Positions 1 through 10,259 of a stretch of DNA of 64,000 nucleotides are shown one piece after another (position 1 is the first letter of the stretch; every line of letters begins with the position of its first letter). A program made the position numbers and the translations under genes. The notes under the pieces were generated by a model that had not been told where the DNA came from, did not search any database, and saw only the letters and a list, made by a program, of their open reading frames with translations. This DNA is from Camellia lanceoleosa (lineage: Eukaryota > Streptophyta > Magnoliopsida > Ericales > Theaceae). Location of the stretch: the NCBI GenBank assembly GCA_025200525.1, contig CM045763.1:61763018-61827017 (forward strand). The letters are read 5' to 3'.

Positions 1-427
1 CCTTTGAGCTTTTTGAGCCTGAACCTCTTGAACCTTATCCATGTAAGTTTGAATTTTAATTCAAACTTATTTGGATAACCATTCAAGATATATATATGTC
101 TATCATATAATTGATATGATAAGATAGATATTTGGTTATATATCAGATATTGAATCAGATATTGAACATACGTATATCAGATACGTTATGGGTTTTTACC
201 CATAACCTTTTTTCCAGACTCTCCTCTCTCGACTCTCTCCCAAAAACAACGATCAAGCTATTTGCCGTGATTTGAGTGGGTGATATGCACAATTGTAATA
301 TCACCCCACTTCTGGGTTGATTGATCGATTCGTGAAGCACGCGTGATTTACCCACGAGGTTTTATCGCTAAAAGGTATGATCTAAATATTTTTCATCCGC
401 TGCGTATTTACTGTTTCTTGATTTACA
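1..427 (+). repeat. Left LTR of copia element (5' end cut by window edge)
   Basis: This matches 6545-7010 almost base for base from CCTTTGAG to the terminal TTACA. The right copy has about 35-40 extra bases at its start (TGTTAGAAATTGGGCGCC...), so the left copy begins just before the window. By eye there are roughly 20 substitutions and a few small indels in about 430 aligned positions, with very few in the first 190. Confidence 0.92.
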
Positions 428-428
428 T

Positions 429-442
429 TGGTATCAGAGCCA
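429..442 (+). promoter_or_regulatory. Primer binding site, tRNA-iMet type
   Basis: TGGTATCAGAGCCA starts one base after the LTR end. It is the standard plant copia primer site, complementary to the 3' end of initiator methionine tRNA. Confidence 0.92.
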
Positions 443-2268
443 TGTATGGGGTTTTTCGTGCTTTTTTTATCATGTGTATATTTATATATATATATATATA
501 TATGTACACATCGATACTCATGAATATTTATAAAGAGAAAGAGATCCAAAATATTTCATTTTTTTATGATTATTAATGTAATTTTTATAGACCATAGATG
601 ATATTATTTTGGAAAAGGGAGTCTGGAAGTATAAAAATCAGGCACGCTTCTTCCGACGCTACTCGGGCACGCCACGCTGCCGCCAAGGCTGCCCATCGCC
701 ATGAAGCCGTCGGTACGACGCGCCACGTGCCGCGCGAGCCGCTGAGTCACGAGCCGAGCCGCTTTCGGTGGCTTGGTCAGAAGGCTCTGTTTGTTTTTTT
801 TAAATTGAATCGCGTTAAATAGCCATAATTTATTCGTTATAGCTTTTTTAAGCATGGTTGGTAGATTAGACTCAATTAAATTTTGTATCTTCGTAAAATT
901 TTGAAAATTTTACGAAAATAAAAAATATTTTTATGTGTTAATAATTTATTTTTATGCTTTAAAATGATTCAGTATTGCATAAATAATTTTCTGGGGTTGA
1001 AATTTTTATTGTGGACTTCTGAAATATTTTACTATTTACTGGTATAATTGTTTCAGTTTATCAGTTTCTAGATTTTTTATTTCTAATTTTATGTGTGTTT
1101 ATTAGTGATTTAAAATTTGTAAAATTTGAAATATTCCGAAAATTTTAATGATATACATTTTAATTATGGCATAATCTGAATATTGTTTCAGTTTATCAAT
1201 TTCTGGATTTTTTATTTCTAATTTTATGTGTGTTTATTAGTTATTTGAAATTCCAGAAAAATACCAGAAAATTCCAGAAGTGATATACTTTCTGTTATGG
1301 CATAATTTGAATATTAAATACAGCATGTTGTTGTTTTTTGCCTAGAATTTCTAAATTGTTGTAATAAGAATAACATGATTAATTGTTTTTTATTTTAATT
1401 CCGTTATTAAATATAACATAGCATGTATTGATTGTGAATCTACATTATGATGCTGTTGTATGGAATTAGAATTTTTTATCATGCTTTTAAACATGCCATA
1501 ATCAGGGGGAGGTTATTCGGTTTAGAGAAATCTTTGTAGATTAACTCCCGAAAACCAATATTTTGCGCATAAATTAAATTAAATTTTGGATAATTGTCAC
1601 CTGTGGCGCAAGAGATGATTACGAGCTTAGCGGATTTTCGATCTTGCGACTTGTGTAATATTGTCACTATTTAATTTAGGTTTTTATGCAAAATTATATT
1701 ATGCTAATCAAATTAATCCCAATGCTAATTTCTCTCTAAATTGACTTAACTTATGGAAGTTAATTTGGTTGACCTAGACTTAGTAGAGATGTTCAAATGT
1801 GAACAATGTAATCCCATTCTTTAGATGAGCAAAAGTCTTGGAGACTTTAGGTCAAACCTTAATTGAGCCAAAGTAAGGAAAAATGACTCAAAGTCGTCGT
1901 GGTTTTGTTGCCTTATTTGGCACAATAAAAACTAATGTGCGCTTATGGTTAGCGGCATGCTACGTAGTTTTGGTTGGCGAATTTTGGAGTTATAAAATTA
2001 TTAAGCCCTCAATAGATCCAGATATGATCTTGACTATTGAGTCGCGGATTGACTGTGTAATTTGACTTTTAATAATGTTGCATCATTGGATGAAGTAACA
2101 TTCAAGAGTCACGTCATCCAAGAAATGCAAGCTTAAATAAATTAGTCATTAAAGTGTAAGACGAGTAGCCAGTATGAGCAGTGTTTTGCTCTCTACCCAA
2201 TTACTGGGAGTGGATGGAGCAAAATTTCATGCACTATTATAGTGTGCATTGAAATATCACATGAAGTT

Positions 2269-2480
2269 AAAAGATTAGCGCTTAGAAGCTGCAAAATCTA
2301 TTAACACTAAGTGAAAAGATTAGCGTTTAGAAGCTGCAAAATCTTTAATACTAAGTGAAAAGATTTGCGCTTAGAAGCTGCAAAATCTATTAACACTAAG
2401 TGAAAGATTAGCGCTTAGAAGCTGCAAAATCTATTAACACTAAGTGAAAAGATTAGCGCTTAGTGGTCGCAAAATCTATG
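2269..2480 (+). repeat. 45-bp tandem repeat inside the copia element, about 5 copies
   Basis: The unit runs GAAAAGATTAGCGCTTAGAA followed by GCTGCAAAATCTATTAACAC and TAAGT. It recurs five times with few changes; the last copy is partial and diverged (CTTAGTGGTCGCAAAATC). The period is a multiple of three, but the unit carries in-frame stops in the frames I checked. It sits in what should be the gag part of the element. Confidence 0.9.
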
Positions 2481-3547
2481 AGCATTGCCAACTTGTCTAA
2501 GTCAGACACTTCATCGCTTTCCACACTTAGGTGTGAGACATGAGGAGGGCTTCTTTGTATGATTCCTTAGCTAGGCTAACGTTTTTGAATAACATTTACC
2601 ACTAAGCAAACGCGTTAAAGATAGTAATGAAATGGTCAAGGCCGACAACAAGGTTGTTATGACTCTAAGAATTTGACGCATCGCCTTGAGAGCATTGTGT
2701 TGAATTAGACTCTTTAGCCTAATTCCCGCTTAAGTTACTTCAAGAGTCACAAAGATTGATAGCTTATTCTCTCCTTCTTGTGGATAGTAGAATTAATTGC
2801 AAGTAACTATGAAGCGAGAAATAGATATGGCAAGAGGAGTATCGCCATTTTTCAACTAGATGCATTAAAGTGTATGGAGAAAAAATTGACTTGAAGGTGC
2901 AGGGGATTAGCACTTACTAGTTAAATTTGCGATTTAGGCGCACTTGGAATCTCCATGACATCCTTTTATGATCTAGTAAATATGAGTTAGTTGTGAGTCA
3001 TTACCTAGTTGGACCTAAACCTTTAAAACTTGTTTTCGAGAACTCACACATAAAGATGATTGGAATTAGTTTATGACATTGGTCATGAACCGGTGGCTTA
3101 TTATACTTAATCACATTAATGAGATGATGACACGATGGTTTGAGTAGGCCTTCTCGGGCCCACTCGCTTATGACATCCTGTTCTCATGTGAATGTGTAAC
3201 TTTGTTCGCAATGGTTGCGCACAAGTAAGTAGGAAAGCCATAGAAAGCCATGTGTATTGGCGCATTTAGTCCACTATGATTTTTGTGACTAGATATGTGT
3301 AAGGGTATGATAGCTAAGCCTCAATCTCGACACATTTATAGATTACGATACGCATCTGAGTCAAGACTATTTGATCTCCCATAAGTCAAAAGTCTTGAGA
3401 TGATTTTTTTGACATTGCACATATGAGGTTGAGATCAATTAGATAATAGCTTTCGAGTTTTTAGTTTTGACCAAGGTGGCGAGTATCTAGTTGAGTTATT
3501 TTAGAAAACAGTGTGAAGAGAAATGGATGCTTAGAAAATTCATTATT

Positions 3548-5025
3548 CCTAGTCCGCAACAACATAATGGTGTAGTAGAGATAAGGAATTAAATATTGTT
3601 AATGTTAGGTGGATAATGGCGCAAATGTTTCCCATTGGGAATTGCACTAGTTTATTGCCTATATCCCTAACTCGTGCCCTCCATATCGCTTTTACACTCC
3701 ATTTTGAGTAATGGGTTAGCAGAGAGCCATCTATGGGCGTCTGTAACAGAATCTTGACTTATCTTTATTTTACTTCTCATAAGATTATGAAGTTAAGACC
3801 TAGGGTTCTATAGCGCATTATTGTATGCTGTCTTGTGAACACATAGGGTCACGTGGTGCATTATTGTATGTTGTCATGTAAACCCTCCAGGTCATATGCA
3901 TATAGGTAAGCAGCTTTGTGGTAGTGTAACTAAGTCACATAAAGTTTTCTTAGTAAAGGTGACGTGAATAGAGTTTTGGAACTCTATAAGATAGAGAATT
4001 CTAAGCATAGCGCTTTATATAGCCTAGTTGAGAATGGAAAGAAATTTCCAATATCCTAGGGACAGTGGGAGCGATGTGCTTACTAATGGATTACTTCATT
4101 AGAGAAGAATACTCTACATTCATAGTTGCGTGGTAGCAAATGTGAAAATTTTCCACGTCATCACTAGGTGATTGAGAAGGAAATATTCATGATTGCTCCG
4201 CAAGATGATAAAGAGCCTAGGATAATGCCAAAGGCTCTAGTCCCCTGTTTTTAGAAAGTGGATTAATGTTGCGCGGTTTAAGACAAAGTCTTTGAGGATT
4301 AATCATTTCTATAATTTGATTGACTTCCCATTATGACGCGAAACTATTCTAAAGTTATGCGTAATTTGGATAGTCATCGTTGAGGCATAAGGCTTGCTAG
4401 ATACCGAAAAGTCGCACCATTGAGGAAAGTGTAGACCATGAGAAGACTTCCTCCTGGGGAGTGAGGTTATTTTAACTTCCTCCTAGGGAGTGAGGTTATT
4501 TTGACTTAGGCTATGATTGACATAAGTTCGGAACATTAATTTGTGGACATTGTAACCCAACTTCTCGTTGGAGAATTGGATAAGTAGATCCGTAGGGATT
4601 TACCTTCTGTTTTTACGGTGAAAAGATAGGAGCGCAAAAATGTTGCTAGTTCCAATAAATCTTTTACAGCCTAAAACAGTTATCCAAATAGTGGTTCTTA
4701 GATTTCGTCAAGCCATGATAGGCAAACGATAATCGATGAAGACCACTGAGGCATGATCAATGGTCCAAAAGAAGTTTTTCCTTACTTAGTCATTATGAGC
4801 CAGGAATTTATAGGGTTGTCGCCACCTAGGGTGGGCAGTCCTCTATTTTAGATATGATGGACATGGGTGATGTAATTTATATGCTCGGATGTACGATCCT
4901 TAGGGATTGTTTTGGGAGAATTTCTATTTTGTCTTCGATGACTTACATAAGGAATATCCTAGAATGGTTCTAGATGCAAAATTACAAACCCATTGACTTA
5001 CCTATCGGTAAAAGCCAGAGCCTTA
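3548..5025 (+). pseudogene. Copia pol relic (integrase end, RT end)
   Basis: Translating by eye at 3548-3589 gives PSPQQHNGVVEIRN, the hallmark PQQNGVVERRN stretch at the end of the copia integrase core. At 4860 onward one reads DMGDVIYMLG and, further on, MQNYKPIDLPIG. These match the conserved DMGEA..LGI and MQ..KP..TP segments near the end of copia reverse transcriptase. Between them the frame changes repeatedly and stops are frequent. The YVDD catalytic motif could not be found. The order integrase before RT fixes this as copia rather than Ty3. Confidence 0.8.
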
Positions 5026-6544
5026 GCTATTAAGTGTATCCTTGGATTGTCTTTGGGAGAAACAAATGACCTATATTCCTTGATCTTTTTCTTTGTGGTG
5101 GGATCCTAAAGTACGCTATGTGGGCGTATTCGGCATGATAAGTGTTATCTTTGGTAAATGGTCAACTGAGTTGTTTAGACATTGACCTTGCTCATTAGAT
5201 TGTGGATAAAATGCTTTACTAGTAGTATATTAATTTGCTCCTTGTAAGATTCAATGCGTTAGTTGGGCGCATCTGCGCTAGTTGGCGATCAAGAATGAAC
5301 GCATAAATTGGTCACCAAAACATCTTTAGAGAGGTAATTGCAATAGGTAGTGATCTTGAACCACTTCATGTGAGGCTAAATGGTGGATTTCGTTGTATAT
5401 GCTTATTGCAAGAGGTGCCGATAAGGCTTATGCTTGGAATCTATAATCATACAGACTGTGGTCGTTTTTTTTGAAAAATCGATCACTTATTTGTTATGAG
5501 ATGATGGGATGTTGACACTATTATGATTTGTGTCATAATGATTAGCAGATGATGATGTCAGCAGGCAAGATTGGCTCACTCACACGAGCAATCGCCCTTG
5601 GCGCTTGGGAGCGAGCAAGGATGAGACTAGTGGTTTATTTTTGTTTGGAACCAAGAGAGACTGAAATTATCCACTACGCATGTCGCCTTGGTTACAACCA
5701 AGATGAGGTCGTGTTAAGGACCAAACATGGATGTTAGTACCCACTTTCCATGTTGTGCCTGTTATGATTAGCCAGATGCGAGATCTCATTTGGCGCCTAG
5801 GAGGCGAGCAAATAGAGAATTCGGGTTAGGCGCTAGAAAGTGACTAGACTAATATCTGTACGGTGTATCGAGTATGACGTCACTCTTTTAGAAGAGTTAC
5901 TCCACCGTAGTATGTATTCATACTACATGTGCTTGGCGACCAAGTAATGAGGTGAGAGAATGGATCCCTGTTTCCTCACCGTGTGAGTCTTACGTGTCAT
6001 TATTGATATGACTTTCATTTATGTACCCTTTTGTGACTTTTGACTATGTCATAAGGTAAGGGGTTGATGTTCTGCTACTTTGGTATGTTGCCTGCGGTTA
6101 TGTATGATTCGGCCTTAAGGGACATCACTGGGAAAGCGGTCAATCCTAAACTAAATGGCATGAATGCAAAGGGAAGATCATCTAGTATTACACCACCACT
6201 GTTGTATATTCATTGCCGGCAACTCACATCGCTCTGTATGAGAAGCGGATTGAGTGTGAATATATTGCAAGAATTGAGAGGGTCAAACATGCTCTTTTTG
6301 AGGGATTAGAGATGTTTTTTGGACCGGTGTAATTAGATGGGTCTGGGGTATATGAGACACTATTTTTGTTCCTTTTGGGTTGATGTCTCTATGCTGGCTC
6401 ATTTTGAGTTTCTAGTATAGAGCTCCCACATGCAGGTGTTCTCAGCAGTCGCACGGTGCATTGGCTAGTATGAGATTGTTCATTTTTTGGGAGATTGAGA
6501 TAGAGACGTGGCAGTGTCATGCCAACTCATGTGCGAGTGGGAGA

Positions 6545-7010
6545 TGTTAGAAATTGGGCGCCCATGTGGCATGGCCCTTTGAGTTTTTTGAGCCTAAACC
6601 TCTTGAACCTTATCCATGTAAGTTTGAATTTTAATTCAAACTTATTTGGATAACCATTCAAGATATATATATGTCTATCATATAATTGATATGATAAGAT
6701 AGATATTTGGTTATATATCAGATATTGAATCAAATATTGAACATACGTATATCAGATACGTTATGGGGTTTTTACCCATAACCTTTTTTCCCAGACTCTC
6801 CTCTCTCTCTGACTCTCTCCCAAAAACAACGATCAAGCTATTTACACTGTGGTTTGTGTGGGTGATATTCACTATTGTAATATCACCCCATTGCTGGGTT
6901 GATTGATCAGATTCAAGAAGCACGTGATTTACCCACGAGGTTCTATCGCTAAAAGGTATGATCTAAATATTTTTTTCATCCGCTGCGTATTTACTGTTTT
7001 TTGATTTACA
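6545..7010 (+). repeat. Right LTR of copia element
   Basis: It begins TGTTAGAAATTGG and ends GATTTACA, with the TG...CA borders of a 466-bp LTR. The preceding bases CGAGTGGGAGA (about 6534-6544) are the polypurine tract. It contains the same imperfect palindromic AT-rich block (ATATATATGTCTATCATATAA) and CCCATAACC segment as the left copy. Confidence 0.93.
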
Positions 7011-7495
7011 AAGATTAAACTCAAAATATTCATAAACCCATGATTTAGTAATTTTTCTTTCAAATAATGAAATTAATCCTTTCAAAACTTTTAAAAATCC
7101 ATGATGCATGCGTAATTGAAACTCAAAACTTATAAAATTTGTTCATACATGTAAAAATAAAACTGAAATTCATGCAAGACTACAAAAATCAAACCCAAAA
7201 TAATTAATTTTCAAATTTATTCTATAATCTTAAACTTAACTCATTCTTCTTCATTTTCTTGCTAATTTCTTTTTAATCACATGAAATTAAACCTAAATCC
7301 TTTTTGATTTCAAGTGTTAAGTGAATTATTTAAAAAAAAATTAAACAAGAAATTACCTAAATTTGTTGAATTCTTAAATTTTTTCCCAATTTTTTTTTCC
7401 TTATGCTTTTTTTAACTTATTCTCCTTTTAGAGTGAATTTCCAGCAAAACACAAGTTCAACTCTCTCTCTCTCTCGGCACTTCCAACTCTTGACT

Positions 7496-7557
7496 CCAAA
7501 ACACACCCACACCCACACCCACACCCACATCATTCTCAGCACACATACAGAATTTCT

Positions 7558-7592
<35 letters not shown>

Positions 7593-7618
7593 ATTTCTCT
7601 ACACACCCACACCCACAT
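7496..7618. repeat. CA / CCCACA microsatellite
   Basis: Runs of CACACCCACACCCACACC, a pure (CA)n tract at about 7560-7587 and a further CACCCACACCCACA block lie close together. This is simple sequence; the Thr/His-rich ORF across it is an artefact. Confidence 0.95.
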
Positions 7619-8156
7619 ATCCCCTCAAATTCTAGACAATTTTATCATTTAATTTATGATTAAGATTAGCTTAATTAAGTAATATTTAGTCTTAATTAAT
7701 CTTGATTAATACATAATTTAATTAATCATAACTAATCACAAATTTCACATAATTTAATTAGTCTACTTGATTTCAATTAAGACTCTATTAATTATATTTA
7801 ATTTTTATCAATCTGAATCAGATTTTTAATCAAACTCTCAAAAGACTTTATATATCAAATTAAACCTATTGCCATGATCAATTTTAGTTTCTCAAATTAC
7901 TAAAGCCTTCAATTTCAAATCAAGCTCAAAATCTCTGTCAATGAATTATATATTCAAATTGGACACTTTATAAATAAATTTAATTTATAGTAATCATAAT
8001 TCCAATTCTCATAATTTAATTAACCTTATTAATTCTAATTCGGACTCTCAATTAATCTAATTTTAATTTTACTAAACTGAATCAAATATTAATTAAACTC
8101 TAAAATGGATCAATATTTAAAATTAAACTGATTCAACTAATCAATTTCACCTTATT

Positions 8157-8612
8157 AGAGTTCGTTTGGGAAGTGAGTTGGCTTTTTTATTTTTTGGCTA
8201 TTTTAGCCTGAGTTTGAGATATGCTTTTTAACTTTTTTGACTTTTTGTGAGAGAAAGTGGGTGTTTGGGAAGTGGATTTTTTTAGTTGTAAGATATTATT
8301 AGAGAAATTTTTTTTTGTGTTTGGGAAGATAGTTGGATTTTTTTGTAGTTGAATGTGATGTTTGTAAGAGAAAAGATGAAATGATTATGGGGGGTTTAAT
8401 ATGATATTTTGTTTGGATTTGTTTTTTTTTAATTTTGTAACCAATTTGTCTTTTAGTGAAAAAAAACAAAAAAAACTCTTTTCCAAACAGCGCCTAATGA
8501 TTATGAGTTGGATGTAACATTTTGTCTTATTAGGCTAAAAAGCCTATTTTATTTTTTTATGGCTAAAATAACGTCAAACCCAACCCAACCCAAGTTGCCA
8601 AACGAAAGCTAA
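8157..8612. repeat. Two nested GTTTGG-type MITEs
   Basis: The outer borders are TTCGTTTGGGAA (8161) and, inverted, TTGCCAAACGAA (8595-8606). They are flanked by TTA/TAA-like trinucleotides, which suggests a Tourist/Harbinger-type MITE. Inside is a second inverted pair: GGGTGTTTGGGAAG near 8250 and CTTTTCCAAACAGCGCC near 8478-8495. The inner element carries the segment TTGTAGTTGAATGTGATGTT, which recurs at about 43930, so it belongs to a multicopy family. Confidence 0.7.
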
Positions 8613-9439
8613 GCCATGTAGGCTTCTAATTTCTAACTTTTAATTCCAAAATAAATTCTCAATAGAATCATATACGAATCAGATTGAATAATTCTCATAA
8701 ATTCTAAATTAAATTAGAATAAAGACTAATTAAAATCTAATTTTTTTTATTAGTTAAATGCCAAATATTATACATGGTGAGGTCGTTACAAAAGTATCTT
8801 AAAAATATATAAAATTATTAAAAAGTGTATTAATTTTAGTAAAATTACATTAAATTTAATGAAAAATAGTGTACTCTTTAAATTTTTTATCTTTTATGTG
8901 CGTCATATAGACACTTGTTAGACCATCTCTAATAGTTCACAAAATGTTTCATAAAATTTAAATTTGATAAAAAAAAATCAATTTTTGCTGCTCTAACCCA
9001 ATAGTAAGGCCAAGTTTAGCATAACTTAAATAATACAAAAAGTCAAAAAATCACTATCCTATTTAAGTCACATCATCTTATTTAAACCACATCACCTCTC
9101 TAACACATCACATCAAACTCAACCCATATAAGCCAATAAGTCAAAAAGTGCACTTTTTTAAAACGTCCCACACTAACCCTAAATCTTTCATCAAATTAAT
9201 GAAGGATGTATCTTTTATCAAATCACTATTTATAATCGTTAGATATTTATTTCCAAATATCTCTAAATCACCACCTTAAAACAAAAATTTATAAAAAAGT
9301 TACACTAATTAATCAACCGACCGAATATCCATCCGATCATTCACCCAATTAAATGTCCTAATGAAACTTTAAAAACCTCGATTAAATTATTTGATAATAC
9401 ATAAAATTTTTATTCAAATTTGATAAAAAAAATACAAAT

Positions 9440-10259
9440 AAAAAGGAAAATGTTTCAGTGCTCGAAATTGCTGTGGCTCGAGCAAAATTTCAAAACGACG
9501 CTGCTTTTGGGTCAGATTTATTTAATTTTTCTTCTTCTTCTTCGTCGCTGATCGAAAGAGAGAGGGAGGAGAGGAGAGGAGAGAGGAGAGAGAGAGAGAG
9601 GAGGCCTTCCGTCCGTCCTCGCAGCCTCCGCCTCGCGATCGCATCGCCTCCGTCGCTTCCTCCTCCTCCTCCTCTCCCCTCCCCCTCCATTTTTTAAGCC
9701 CCTCCAATCCCCTCCTCTCTCCTCCCCTTCTCTCCTCTCCTCTCCTCTCCCCTCCTTCCTCCTCCCCCTCTATTTCTGTAAAAAAAAATATATATATAAA
9801 AAAAAAAATACAAAAAATACAAAAATAACATTGAGGAACTTTCGAGTTACGCAGCAAGACCGAAATAAAAAATGATCCACGGTCTTAGCAAGACTTCCAA
9901 AAAAAAATGAAAAAAGGAAAAAGGACAAGTATAATCCTAATCCTAATCCTAATCCTAATCCTAATCCGACAATACGGTTCGAAAATTCCCACGATAAGAG
10001 CCCCACCGGTTGTTTCCAATTGCAAACTGTTGATCTTCATCTTCCTTCCGTTGACGCTCCTTTTCAACTGTTCAATCCTCTCTCTCTCTCTCTCTCTCTC
10101 CCCACAAAGGTATTGTTCTCTGTGATCATTTGACGGTTTGAATTTTATCTTTGTACTTGATCAATCGATTAATTGCTAATGCTCGATCATCTTGTTGGTT
10201 TTGATGTATCTAAGGTTTTTGAATTCGATTTGAGGTTGAGATTATCGCTATAAGCTTCG
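9440..10259 (+). promoter_or_regulatory. Upstream region and 5' UTR of the RINGv gene
   Basis: The stretch before the start codon has GA-rich (9555-9605) and CT-rich (9655-9775) blocks and a TATATATATAAAA segment (about 9789). It also has an AT-to-hexamer repeat (CCTAAT) of about seven units at 9931-9966 and a CT microsatellite at 10078-10100. CACAAAG|GTATTG at 10109 and CTATAAG|CTTCG near 10255 could bound a 5'-UTR intron of about 145 bp; this is a guess without transcripts. The transcription start cannot be fixed from sequence. Confidence 0.45.

Larger units (their letters stand above)
1..7010 (+). mobile_element. Ty1/copia LTR retrotransposon, coding region decayed
   Basis: Two near-identical long terminal repeats (1-427 and 6545-7010) flank about 6.1 kb of internal sequence. 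The left repeat is followed at once by a tRNA-iMet-type primer binding site. The right one is preceded by a purine tract ending in GTGGGAGA, the usual copia arrangement. Order and + orientation follow from integrase-like (about 3548) and reverse-transcriptase/RNase H-like (about 4860-5025) relics. No ORF above 81 codons survives inside. The first 35-40 bp of the left LTR lie outside the window, so the target duplication cannot be checked; the bases after the right LTR are AAGAT. Confidence 0.9.
7011..9440. other. AT-rich intergenic stretch, no gene seen
   Basis: This is about 2.4 kb of strongly AT-rich DNA with many short direct repeats of AATTAA type. Apart from the CA-rich microsatellite (7496-7618) and the nested MITEs (8157-8612), I see no coding frame, RNA gene or transposon border. 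Around 9000-9165 there is a short inverted structure with AAAAAGTCAAAAA and AAAAAGTGCACTTTTTT segments, related to the GTTTGG/CTTTTTGAC MITE family found elsewhere in the window. Confidence 0.6.

Noticed and set aside
6064..6309. 81-codon ORF near the end of the copia element
   Set aside because: I could not align it with RNase H or any copia product; the longest chance frame in decayed DNA.
9458..9857. Short ORFs in GA/CT-rich DNA before the RINGv gene
   Set aside because: They are low-complexity Arg/Glu/Ser/Pro strings in overlapping frames on both strands, with no conserved feature.
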